Origin: an uncultured Collinsella sp.
GTDB taxonomy: Bacteria; Actinomycetota; Coriobacteriia; Coriobacteriales; Coriobacteriaceae
Direction: 5' to 3'
Length of the DNA: 5,105 bases
Assembly: GCA_958427355.1 (NCBI GenBank)
Contig: CAUACA010000043.1
Location: forward strand, 1 to 5,105
Numbering within the stretch: the first letter of the stretch is position 1; each line of letters opens with the position of its first letter. This document shows positions 1-5,090 of the stretch, piece by piece. The notes below the pieces were generated by a model, which did no database searches, was not told the origin of the DNA, and saw nothing but the letters and a program-made list of their open reading frames with translations. The position numbers and the translations under genes are program-made.

Positions 1-85
1 GCAGGTTGCCGTCCTCGTCGAACAGGCCCTCCTTAACCGAAGTGCCGCCGACGTCAATGCCGATGTAGTACTGCTTAGGTTCCAT
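1..85 (-). CDS. ROK-family sugar kinase, N-terminal fragment (glucokinase-like), cut by window edge
   Basis: Only the first 28 codons are present; the gene runs off the left edge. The visible peptide starts MEPKQYYIGIDVGGTSVKEG and continues LFDEDGNL. Residues 11-15 (DVGGT) are the first phosphate-binding loop of the actin-like ATPase fold typical of ROK (repressor, ORF, kinase) proteins. There is no winged-helix domain before the loop, so this should be a kinase rather than a NagC/XylR-type repressor. The ATG at 85-83 has the Shine-Dalgarno sequence AAAGGTGG at 99-92, six to seven bases upstream. It lies downstream of the PTS operon terminator on the same strand, so it is probably a separate or read-through unit. 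Inference: it could phosphorylate the free hexose released by the GH1 enzyme. Sugar specificity cannot be read from this fragment. Confidence 0.85.
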   Translation of the reverse strand, partial: MEPKQYYIGIDVGGTSVKEGLFDEDGNL

Positions 86-138
86 GGGAGCCCACCTTTC
101 TCGTTTAAACATTGCCTGTATGGTACCGCTCCCAAGGC

Positions 139-180
139 AAAAACCTGCCAAAAAGGGGCAGGTTTGTTTTGGCAGGTTTT
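139..180 (-). repeat. Inverted/direct repeat cluster CCTGCC in the leader of the ROK gene; possible attenuator or second terminator
   Basis: On the plus strand AAAAACCTGCC (139-149) is followed by GGCAGGTTT (157-165) and again by GGCAGGTTTT (171-180). In the minus-strand transcript the last arm (149-139) can therefore pair with either of two upstream copies: a 9-bp stem with a 7-nt loop, or a 10-bp stem with a 21-nt loop. The 3' arm ends in a run of five U, so the short stem resembles an intrinsic terminator. It lies between the operon terminator and the ROK start codon. It may be a back-up terminator for the operon or an attenuator of the ROK gene; the sequence does not decide. No convincing ROK promoter was found in 86-230. 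Confidence 0.5.
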
Positions 181-230
181 ATCTGTGAAAACGCAAACGA
201 CCGCTCAAAAGGTCGCGCAGGGCCTTCGCC

Positions 231-269
231 AAATATAAGGGCGCCGGGAGGCGGAGACTCCCGGCGCCC
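231..269 (-). terminator. Intrinsic terminator of the PTS operon
   Basis: GGGCGCCGGGAG (239-250) and CTCCCGGCGCCC (258-269) form a perfect 12-bp GC-rich stem with a 7-nt loop. On the minus strand the stem is followed directly by TTATATTT, a U-rich tract; on the plus strand no T-run follows. It begins 57 bases after the EIIA stop codon, so it ends the GH1-EIIC-EIIB-EIIA transcript and separates it from the ROK gene. Confidence 0.85.
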
Positions 270-326
270 GTCAAAGGGACTGTGTTGTCTGTTGGACCGC
301 ACGGCCCATCGCGGCGATAACGCCAA

Positions 327-659
327 CTAGGCCTTAAGTGCCTGCAGCTGCTTGTGGATCTCGATGAGCTCCGTCGCCATGACGCGCATGGTCTCGGTGC
401 CGGCCATCTGGTCCTCGGCATGCAGCAGAATCAACGGGGCCTCGCCGTTACGCTCGCCGTTGGCCTCCTTCTTCAGAAGCCCCATGTGAACATCGTGGCC
501 ACCGTTATAGGCCTCGTCGCCCTGCTTGATAAGCTCCTCGGCGGCGTCAAAATCGCCCTCCTTGGCCTTTTGCACGGCATTGATGTACATGCTCTTGGCG
601 GTACCGACGTAGCTGATGATCTCAAAGCAGGTCATCTGCAGTTCGTTCATATCCTCCAT
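327..659 (-). CDS. PTS lactose/cellobiose-family EIIA component
   Basis: Cytoplasmic phosphocarrier that takes phosphate from HPr and passes it to EIIB. The protein is 110 residues from the ATG chosen here, normal for the all-helical EIIA-Lac/Chb family, which works as a trimer. The key motif LLHAEDQM contains the phosphorylated histidine (His80 in this numbering) and, three residues on, Asp83, matching the His-x-x-Asp pair of LacF and ChbA. The N-terminal FEIISYVGTAKS and the helix rich in AKEGDFDAAEEL are also typical. Start choice: the frame is open back to a GTG at 668-666, immediately after the EIIB stop, which would add three residues. I prefer the ATG at 659-657 because AGGTG (670-666, overlapping the EIIB stop) lies six bases upstream. 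A third option, ATG 650-648, has GGAGG only two bases away. Last gene of the operon, tightly coupled to EIIB; the terminator follows. Confidence 0.93.
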   Translation of the reverse strand: MEDMNELQMTCFEIISYVGTAKSMYINAVQKAKEGDFDAAEELIKQGDEAYNGGHDVHMGLLKKEANGERNGEAPLILLHAEDQMAGTETMRVMATELIEIHKQLQALKA

Positions 660-671
660 GCGGAGCACCTA
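660..671 (-). promoter_or_regulatory. EIIA ribosome binding site overlapping the EIIB stop codon
   Basis: The minus-strand sequence TAGGTGCTCCGC contains the EIIB stop TAG (671-669) and, sharing its last two bases, the Shine-Dalgarno-like AGGTG (670-666), six bases before the EIIA ATG. This arrangement implies translational coupling of EIIB and EIIA, keeping the two phosphocarriers in similar amounts. The site is weak, so coupling or re-initiation probably matters. Confidence 0.55.
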
Positions 672-971
672 GCCCATCACGCTGACGCAGTGGTCGATGA
701 TGCCGGCAGCGTTCATGCGGCCGTAGTCGACCATGTTGATGACCTCGACCGGGAAACGACCGGCGGCCTCCTTCTCAAAATCGCCCTTGGTGTAGCCGAT
801 CTGCGGACCAAGCAGCAACATGTCGCACTCGCTCAGGTGATCGTGGGCCTCGTTCATGGGACGAGCCTCGACCTCAATATCCAGACCACGGTTTGCAACC
901 TCGGCCTGCATCTTCTGGACCAGCAGGCTCGTGGACATACCGGCATTGCAGCAGAGCATGATCTTCTTCAT
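669..971 (-). CDS. PTS lactose/cellobiose-family EIIB component
   Basis: Soluble phosphocarrier of 100 residues that receives phosphate from EIIA on a cysteine and gives it to the sugar held by EIIC. The N-terminal beta strand MKKIMLCC is followed by the P-loop NAGMSTSLL. Cys8 corresponds to the phosphocysteine of E. coli ChbB (motif Cys-x-Ala-Gly-Met-Ser-Thr-Ser); Cys7 is an extra neighbouring cysteine. The later motif LLLGPQIGY (about residues 52-60) is also diagnostic. The ATG is preceded by AAGGAGG at 983-977 with a five-base spacer, an excellent site and better than those of the genes around it. It starts 151 bases after EIIC, an unusually long gap inside such an operon, and abuts EIIA downstream. 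Length and motifs are complete; no sign of damage. Confidence 0.96.
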   Translation of the reverse strand: MKKIMLCCNAGMSTSLLVQKMQAEVANRGLDIEVEARPMNEAHDHLSECDMLLLGPQIGYTKGDFEKEAAGRFPVEVINMVDYGRMNAAGIIDHCVSVMG

Positions 972-987
972 GGTTTCCTCCTTATAA

Positions 988-1002
988 CTGCGCGGCGCGC
1001 AG
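988..1002 (-). repeat. Small perfect inverted repeat just upstream of the EIIB ribosome binding site
   Basis: CTGCGCG-G-CGCGCAG is a 7-bp perfect inverted repeat around a single base. In RNA it would fold as a 6-bp stem with a three-base loop, ending five bases before the AAGGAGG of EIIB. It could keep the ribosome binding site free or influence loading; its role is not known from the sequence. Confidence 0.5.
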
Positions 1003-1071
1003 ACGACGACTGGTTTTATTCCTTGCGGCTATTGTGCCAACCCCCTGCATCTTTACACAAGGGAGAGAGTC

Positions 1072-1102
1072 GCGGGCACCGGCACCGCGTACCGGTGCCC
1101 GC
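1072..1102 (-). repeat. Long GC-rich intercistronic hairpin between EIIC and EIIB
   Basis: GCGGGCACCGG (1072-1082) and CCGGTGCCCGC (1092-1102) form a perfect 11-bp stem. In the minus-strand RNA the stem extends by U-G, A-U and C-G pairs to 14 bp with a GCG loop; the U-G pair would be a C-A mismatch in plus-strand RNA, so the fold favours the operon transcript. It starts 21 bases after the EIIC stop. No U-tract follows, so it is not a canonical terminator. Likely roles are a 3' stability barrier for the upstream message or a pause or partial-termination point; this is inference. Confidence 0.65.
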
Positions 1103-1122
1103 AACGGTGAAAGGGACGAACG

Positions 1123-2475
1123 TTAGGCATTCTGCTTGGCGAGAGCCTCCTGCTTGGCGATTGCCTTCTCGGAAATCTTCATAAAGGGCAGGTAGACGGC
1201 CATGCCAATGACAATCTCGAGAGCCTGCCACACACCGGCGCGCCAGTCAAAGCCTGTAGCGAGCAGGGCATTGATGACGGGAGGCATAGTCCAGGGCACC
1301 TGGGCGATGCAGGGGCTGATGATGCCTGCGCAGGTAAGGCCATAGGTGATGCCGATGAACAGGTCGGGAAGAAGAACGAACGGAATCATGAGCGGCAGGT
1401 TGTACACGATGGGGTAACCGTAGATAACCGGCTCGTTGATGTTGAACAGACCAGGTAGGATAGCCATCTTGGAAACGGTCTCGGATGCCTTGTTCTTGGA
1501 GAACAGGAGCGTGTCGAGCAGAAGCATGAGGGTGCAGCCCGAGCCGCCGATGAGGGCGAAGCTGTTAACGATCTGCATGTTCATGTAGTGATCGGGCTGG
1601 ATGGTGCCACCGGCGGCAAAGGTAGCCATGTTGTCGACGATGAGCATGGTCAGAATCGGCTCGACGGTAGCGCCAGAGATGGTGGACTGGTGAATACCGA
1701 CGCAGAACAGCAGGTTAGCAAGGGTGTAGATGAGGATAACAGCCCACGGACCGGCGTTCATGATGCTCTTGAGCGGGTTGGAGATGCACGTGGAGATGAT
1801 GGCGCACAGATCGGTGCCGGCGCACACGGCGAGCAGGGCTGCGGCAAGAGCGAAAATCGCGAGGTTAAGCAGCATCGGGATCATGACGTTGAAGGAGTTG
1901 GAGACCGCGGGAGGCACGCCCTCGCCCAGCTTAACCTTGAGCTTCTCGACGCCAGAAATCTTGATGAAGAGCGAGACGGAAAGCAGGGCGATGATAATAG
2001 CCGAGAACAGACCGTTGGTGCCGGTGTTGGCAGTTGAAAGGGCGCCCGTGACCTCGGCGGAGGTGATCTTGTCGGTGAGCAGCGGGCTCGTGGCGGCAAG
2101 CGTGGCGGTGACCTGCTGCGGCATCATGATGACGAAAGCAGAGATAGCGACGACCACGCAAGCGAGCGGGTTATCGAAACGCTTGTTCTTAGCGAGGCTG
2201 TAGCCAATCAATCCGGCCAAGATAATGGCAGAGACGTTGAGGGTGCCCAGCGTAATTGCCGAACCCCACGTCTGAAGGTTGGCAAGGCCCGCCGCATCGA
2301 ACGGGAACAGGGGGAACACGACGTTGTTAATAAGAACCGCGATACCCGCAAGGATATAGAGCGGCGTGATGGTCGCGAAGGCGTCACGCAGGGAACGCAG
2401 GTGAACCTGGTTTCCCACCTTCGCAGAGACCTCGGCAAACTTGTCGAGGAAGCTCTTTCCGTTGTCACTGGCCAT
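1123..2475 (-). CDS. PTS lactose/cellobiose-family EIIC, membrane sugar permease
   Basis: Integral membrane transporter of 450 residues, the usual length for the EIIC Lac/cellobiose/chitobiose family, with roughly ten hydrophobic segments (for example about 33-57, 72-95, 103-128, 153-173, 196-222, 242-264, 302-325, 355-388 and 412-432) and a basic amphipathic N-terminus. It binds the sugar outside and presents it to EIIB for phosphorylation. Visible family signatures are VPPAVSNSF (187-195), VGIHQS with His262, and FNINEPVIYG with Glu348. The His and Glu correspond by motif and spacing to the substrate-contacting His250 and Glu334 of Bacillus cereus ChbC. The ATG at 2475-2473 has AGGAG (2485-2481) five bases upstream. 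The fused EIIB domain seen in LacE is absent; EIIB is a separate gene. The substrate is a beta-linked disaccharide or beta-glycoside by family, but cellobiose, lactose, gentiobiose and chitobiose cannot be told apart here. Confidence 0.95.
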   Translation of the reverse strand: MASDNGKSFLDKFAEVSAKVGNQVHLRSLRDAFATITPLYILAGIAVLINNVVFPLFPFDAAGLANLQTWGSAITLGTLNVSAIILAGLIGYSLAKNKRFDNPLACVVVAISAFVIMMPQQVTATLAATSPLLTDKITSAEVTGALSTANTGTNGLFSAIIIALLSVSLFIKISGVEKLKVKLGEGVPPAVSNSFNVMIPMLLNLAIFALAAALLAVCAGTDLCAIISTCISNPLKSIMNAGPWAVILIYTLANLLFCVGIHQSTISGATVEPILTMLIVDNMATFAAGGTIQPDHYMNMQIVNSFALIGGSGCTLMLLLDTLLFSKNKASETVSKMAILPGLFNINEPVIYGYPIVYNLPLMIPFVLLPDLFIGITYGLTCAGIISPCIAQVPWTMPPVINALLATGFDWRAGVWQALEIVIGMAVYLPFMKISEKAIAKQEALAKQNA

Positions 2476-2557
2476 GATTGCTCCTAACTTTCAAATCTGG
2501 CCTTTTCCTATGCGCACGGTGGTCTGTCGCCCTCTGCCACCAGATGTGCCATGTGTT

Positions 2558-2590
2558 GCGCGCGGCGGCGCGCGGTCTGGGCGTTCGCCC
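2558..2590 (-). repeat. Two adjacent GC-rich inverted repeats between GH1 and EIIC
   Basis: GCGCGC-GGCG-GCGCGC (2558-2573) is a 6-bp perfect stem with a four-base loop. GGGCGTTCGCCC (2579-2590) is a perfect inverted repeat with arms GGGCG/CGCCC. In the operon transcript both lie within about 40 bases after the GH1 stop codon, in a 120-base intercistronic gap. No U-tract follows either, so they are not standard terminators. A less regular pair, GGTGG (2518-2522) and CCACC (2537-2541), lies nearer EIIC. They may protect the GH1 message or tune the GH1-to-transporter ratio. Confidence 0.5.
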
Positions 2591-2595
2591 GGTCG

Positions 2596-3996
2596 CTAAT
2601 CAACCACGTGGGTTGTGGCGACCTGTTTGAGCCAGGCCGCTGACTTCTTAAGGCGGCGCTTGTAGCCGTCCATAAGGTCGACCTCGACAAAACCGTAACG
2701 GTTCTTAAAGGCATTAGCCCAAGACCAGTTATCGATGACGGCCCAGTAATGGTATCCGCGGCACTTGGCGCCCTCGGCAATTGCCTTGGCCACCCACTCC
2801 AGGTGCTGACGTACAAAGTCGACGCGGTAGTCATCCTGGATGGTTCCTTCGGCGTCACGGTTCTTGTATTCATCCATGATGCCGATGCCATTCTCGGAAA
2901 CGAACCACTCAAGGTCGGGGTAGTTCTTAGCGCAGTCCATGCCAAAGTCGTAGAGGCCCTGCGGGTAGATCTCCCAGCCGCGGCTCTCGTTCATAACGGC
3001 GTCGGGCCATACGTACTCGTCGGCAAAGTGCGGCAGGCCGTACTGGTCGACCTTGCTCGCCGGCGCCTGAACACGCGTGGGGTGGTAGTAGTTGCAGCCG
3101 AGCCAGTCGACAACACCCTGCTTGAGAATCTCTTGGTCGCCGGCACGGAACGGGAGCTTAACGCCGCCCTCGGCCAGGCTGTCGAGCACGTCGGCAGGAA
3201 GCTCGCCCTTGGTAATAAGGTCGAGCCACCAGCGATTGTTGATGCCGCTGGTCATACGCACGGCCTCGAGGTCTGCCTCGCTGGGATTCTGCTTGGTGTA
3301 AACCGGGGTAAAACAGTTGATCATGCCGATCTTGGCATCGGCGCGAATAGCGCCCTCGTCATAGGCGCGACGATAGTTGGCCACGGCCAGCGCATGTGCC
3401 AGCGAAATGTGATACTGCACGGTGCGGGCGCGGCTAAAGTCGTGGAGCTGCGGGAACCACACGCCCTCTTGATAGCGCTGTTCGGGCTCGACGATGGGCT
3501 CGTTAAAGGTGAACCAGTACTTAATCTCCTGGCCAAACTCGTGGAAGGCGACGTCGGCGTAATGCGCGTAAGCCTCGACGACCTCACGGCTCTCCCAGCC
3601 GCCACGGTTAAAGAGGTAGGCGGGCATATCAAAGTGGTACAGGTTGACAAACGGCTCCAAGCCGGCCTCGCGAGAGGCGCGGAACAGCTCGTGATACCAC
3701 GCAGCACCCTCCTCATTAAGATTACCGTCGGCATCGAGCAGACGGCTCCACTGGATGGAAGTGCGATAGGTATTCAGGCCCAAGTCCTTCAAAATGCGAA
3801 GGTCTTCCTGGTACTTGGCCATAAAGTCATTGCCGGCATAAGAGCCAACGCAGTTGTAGAACGAACCCAGATCCTGGATGGACCAGGTGTCCCACAGGTT
3901 CTCGAGCTTGCCGCCCTGGTTCCACTGACCCTCAGTCTGCGGGCCGGACATAGCGGCGCCAAAGAAGAAGTCGCCGGGCAGCTGATACTGTGCCAT
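2596..3996 (-). CDS. GH1 6-phospho-beta-glycosidase (6-phospho-beta-glucosidase or -galactosidase)
   Basis: Cytoplasmic glycoside hydrolase of 466 residues, normal for a single (beta/alpha)8-barrel GH1 domain; there is no signal peptide. It cleaves the 6-phosphorylated beta-glycoside delivered by the PTS. Visible signatures: N-terminal FFGAAMSGPQTEG with Gln20; His121 in LYHFDMP; acid/base Glu166 in TFNEP (163-167); nucleophile Glu368 in SENG (367-370). Ser425 in WSW (424-426), where non-phospho beta-glucosidases usually have Glu, and Tyr434 in NRYG mark the 6-phosphate pocket. Its third member is off the LacG spacing: Lys431 is six residues after Ser425 and position 432 is Asn. Trp426 next to the Ser resembles LacG-type 6-phospho-beta-galactosidases, so gluco- versus galacto-specificity is open. 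The ATG has GAGGA (4006-4002) five bases upstream. First gene of the operon, with EIIC 120 bases downstream. Confidence 0.94.
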   Translation of the reverse strand: MAQYQLPGDFFFGAAMSGPQTEGQWNQGGKLENLWDTWSIQDLGSFYNCVGSYAGNDFMAKYQEDLRILKDLGLNTYRTSIQWSRLLDADGNLNEEGAAWYHELFRASREAGLEPFVNLYHFDMPAYLFNRGGWESREVVEAYAHYADVAFHEFGQEIKYWFTFNEPIVEPEQRYQEGVWFPQLHDFSRARTVQYHISLAHALAVANYRRAYDEGAIRADAKIGMINCFTPVYTKQNPSEADLEAVRMTSGINNRWWLDLITKGELPADVLDSLAEGGVKLPFRAGDQEILKQGVVDWLGCNYYHPTRVQAPASKVDQYGLPHFADEYVWPDAVMNESRGWEIYPQGLYDFGMDCAKNYPDLEWFVSENGIGIMDEYKNRDAEGTIQDDYRVDFVRQHLEWVAKAIAEGAKCRGYHYWAVIDNWSWANAFKNRYGFVEVDLMDGYKRRLKKSAAWLKQVATTHVVD

Positions 3997-4045
3997 CGAA
4001 GTCCTCGCTTTCGTGTTCTAGAGCTTTCGGTTGGAGACGGGGTTG

Positions 4046-4105
4046 CTTTGGCAGGCAATCCGGCGCGGGCGCGCACCAGGTATCTGGATACCCTGCCCGC
4101 CAAAA
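4046..4105 (-). promoter_or_regulatory. Predicted three-way-junction RNA in the operon leader
   Basis: In the minus-strand transcript UUUUGGCGGGCA (4105-4094) pairs with UGCCUGCCAAAG (4057-4046) over 12 contiguous base pairs, two of them G-U. Enclosed are two hairpins: GGUAU-CCAG-AUACC (4092-4079) and GGUGCG-CGCC-CGCGCC (4077-4062, one U-G pair). The G-U pairs would be A-C mismatches in plus-strand RNA, which favours a function in the operon message. The element ends about 50 bases before the GH1 start codon. It matches no riboswitch class or LicT/BglG antiterminator (RAT) sequence that I recognise. Alternatively the inner palindrome GGTATC-TG-GATACC (4079-4092) is a DNA operator for the divergent regulator. 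Confidence 0.5.
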
Positions 4106-4120
4106 CAAATCCGTCCCCAA

Positions 4121-4157
4121 ACAACACAAGCAAACACCAATGCATCTCGCTTGTTGT
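4121..4157 (-). repeat. Inverted repeat at the predicted 5' end of the operon mRNA
   Basis: ACAACAAGC (4157-4149 on the minus strand) can pair with GCTTGTGTTGT (4131-4121), giving nine base pairs with a two-base GU bulge, or six contiguous pairs ACAAGC/GCTTGT. The transcription start expected from the promoter falls at about 4158-4156, so the stem would begin at or near the first nucleotide. Such 5'-terminal stems can protect messages from decay; the role here is inferred. Confidence 0.4.
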
Positions 4158-4162
4158 CTGTA

Positions 4163-4190
4163 ACTATAGCGCTCTAATTTATTATGTAAA
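4163..4190 (-). promoter_or_regulatory. Sigma70-type promoter of the GH1-EIIC-EIIB-EIIA operon
   Basis: On the minus strand TTTACA (4190-4185; 5 of 6 to TTGACA) and TATAGT (4168-4163; 5 of 6 to TATAAT) are separated by 16 bp. Just upstream lies an A-rich stretch (about 4191-4210) that could act as an UP element. The predicted start near 4157 gives a leader of about 160 nt before GH1. An imperfect palindrome TAtAGCGCTcTA (4166-4177) abuts and overlaps the -10 box, and AAAGcgtCTTT (4188-4198) overlaps the -35 box; either could be an operator where a repressor would block this promoter. Confidence 0.75.
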
Positions 4191-4256
4191 GCGTCTTTTT
4201 TATTTTTATCTATCGAACTTCTTTGATGAAAGCCATATGGATGCTTTTTAAGTAGG

Positions 4257-4262
4257 TATACT
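4257..4262 (+). promoter_or_regulatory. Probable -10 box of the GntR regulator promoter
   Basis: TATACT is a 5-of-6 match to TATAAT, 36 bases before the regulator start codon, implying a leader of about 30 nt. No good -35 hexamer is present at 16-18 bp upstream (CATATG or similar), so the promoter would be weak or helped by other factors. The surrounding GGTATACTC (4255-4263) resembles the left part of HutC-type operators such as the Bacillus YvoA/NagR site, which suggests autoregulation. Confidence 0.45.
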
Positions 4263-4298
4263 CTCTTTATATCAACGCAAATATGAAGGGAGGATTGC

Positions 4299-5018
4299 AT
4301 GATTCCCAAATACGAAGCGATAGCTGCAGATATCCGTCGAAGCATCGAGGACGGCGCCCTTAAGCCGGGCGATAAGTTGCCCACCGTCGTTGAGTTCTGT
4401 GAGCTCTATAGCGTTTCCAAAATCACCGTCAAACGAGCGATTGAGCAGATCACCGAGGAAGGCCTTATTACCAGCCGGCGCGGATCGGGCACCTACGTCA
4501 AGGACACGGCGGGGCTTCCCGGCCAGGTGTTTTTCCAAGGCAAGAACGACCGTGCCCAAGGCTTTTCGTACGAGCATCGCGGGGAGAAAGTGACCTCGGT
4601 GGTCTACGATTTCTCGATCGTCAATCCGCCGGCAGAGGTTGCGACCCAACTGGGAATGGCCGAAGACGACTTTGCCTATCACATCGTGCGCGTACGCGAG
4701 GTCGATGGTCAGCCCATCGTTATCGAGTACACCTATATGCCCCTCGAGCTGATTCCGGGTCTTAAGAAAAAAGACCTGTACGCATCGATCTACAGCTTCA
4801 TCCGCGAGCAGTGCGGACTCAAGATCTCAAGTTTCCACCGTACCATTCGCGCCGTCGCGGCAACTGAGGAAGAGGCTGAGCGCCTGGATACCAAACCCGG
4901 CTCCCCCCTGCTCGAACTCAACCAGATTGGCTTCTTGGATAGCGGCACCGCGTTTGAATATTCTATCTCGCACAACGTAGGCGACCGCTTTGAGCTGCAC
5001 AACGTAACGTTGGCATAG
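4299..5018 (+). CDS. GntR-family (HutC subfamily) transcriptional regulator with UTRA sensor domain
   Basis: DNA-binding regulator of 239 residues, the typical length of the HutC group. Residues 1-68 are the winged helix-turn-helix: IPKYEAIAADIRRSIEDGAL, then KPGDKLPTVVEFCELYSVS, the recognition helix around KITVKRAIEQI, and the wing GLITSRRGSGTYVKD. Residues about 90-235 form a UTRA ligand domain, recognisable from HIVRVREVDGQPIVIEYTYMP, the helix DLYASIYSFI, and the end region PLLELNQIGFLDSGTAFEYS. UTRA domains bind small effectors, often sugar phosphates. The ATG has GGGAGG (4288-4293) five bases upstream. Divergent from the PTS operon across 302 bp, it is the natural candidate repressor, released by a phosphorylated sugar from EIIC or GH1. 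It resembles GmuR-like regulators of beta-glycoside PTS operons more than BglG/LicR antiterminators; no PRD domains are present. Confidence 0.93.
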   Translation: MIPKYEAIAADIRRSIEDGALKPGDKLPTVVEFCELYSVSKITVKRAIEQITEEGLITSRRGSGTYVKDTAGLPGQVFFQGKNDRAQGFSYEHRGEKVTSVVYDFSIVNPPAEVATQLGMAEDDFAYHIVRVREVDGQPIVIEYTYMPLELIPGLKKKDLYASIYSFIREQCGLKISSFHRTIRAVAATEEEAERLDTKPGSPLLELNQIGFLDSGTAFEYSISHNVGDRFELHNVTLA

Positions 5019-5090
5019 GTTTGTAATCCGGTGGGCGCTCGTTTTGAGCTGTCTTACGCGGCACCCGCACAACCTTATGGGAGTATGCAC

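Noticed and set aside
1072..1102. Intrinsic terminator between EIIC and EIIB
   Set aside because: The stem is strong, but the minus-strand sequence after it (GACTCTCTCCC) has no U-run, and genes of the same system follow.
354..1184. 276-codon open frame on the plus strand, antisense to EIIA, EIIB and the end of EIIC
   Set aside because: Same explanation: it crosses two genuine genes and an intergenic hairpin, has no family signature, and its composition reflects reverse-strand codons.
4046..4105. LicT/BglG ribonucleic antiterminator (RAT) with overlapping terminator
   Set aside because: The RAT sequence is not recognisable, no U-tract follows the fold, and the neighbouring regulator is a GntR/UTRA protein without PRD domains.
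4185..4198. Possible CcpA cre site at TGTAAAGCGTCTTT
   Set aside because: It resembles the cre consensus but is out of register by one base at the central CG and lacks the closing CA. CcpA-type control is also not expected in an actinobacterium.
2749..4251. 500-codon open frame on the plus strand, antisense to GH1
   Set aside because: It lies opposite a clear GH1 gene with intact catalytic motifs. Its translation is low-complexity and rich in Val, Ala, Leu and Gly with no recognisable domain, and its end runs through the operon leader and promoter. This is the usual mirror frame of a high-GC gene.
5037..5049. Terminator after the GntR gene
   Set aside because: The only hairpin is four base pairs (GCTC/GAGC) around a T-rich loop with no T-run after it, too weak to call.
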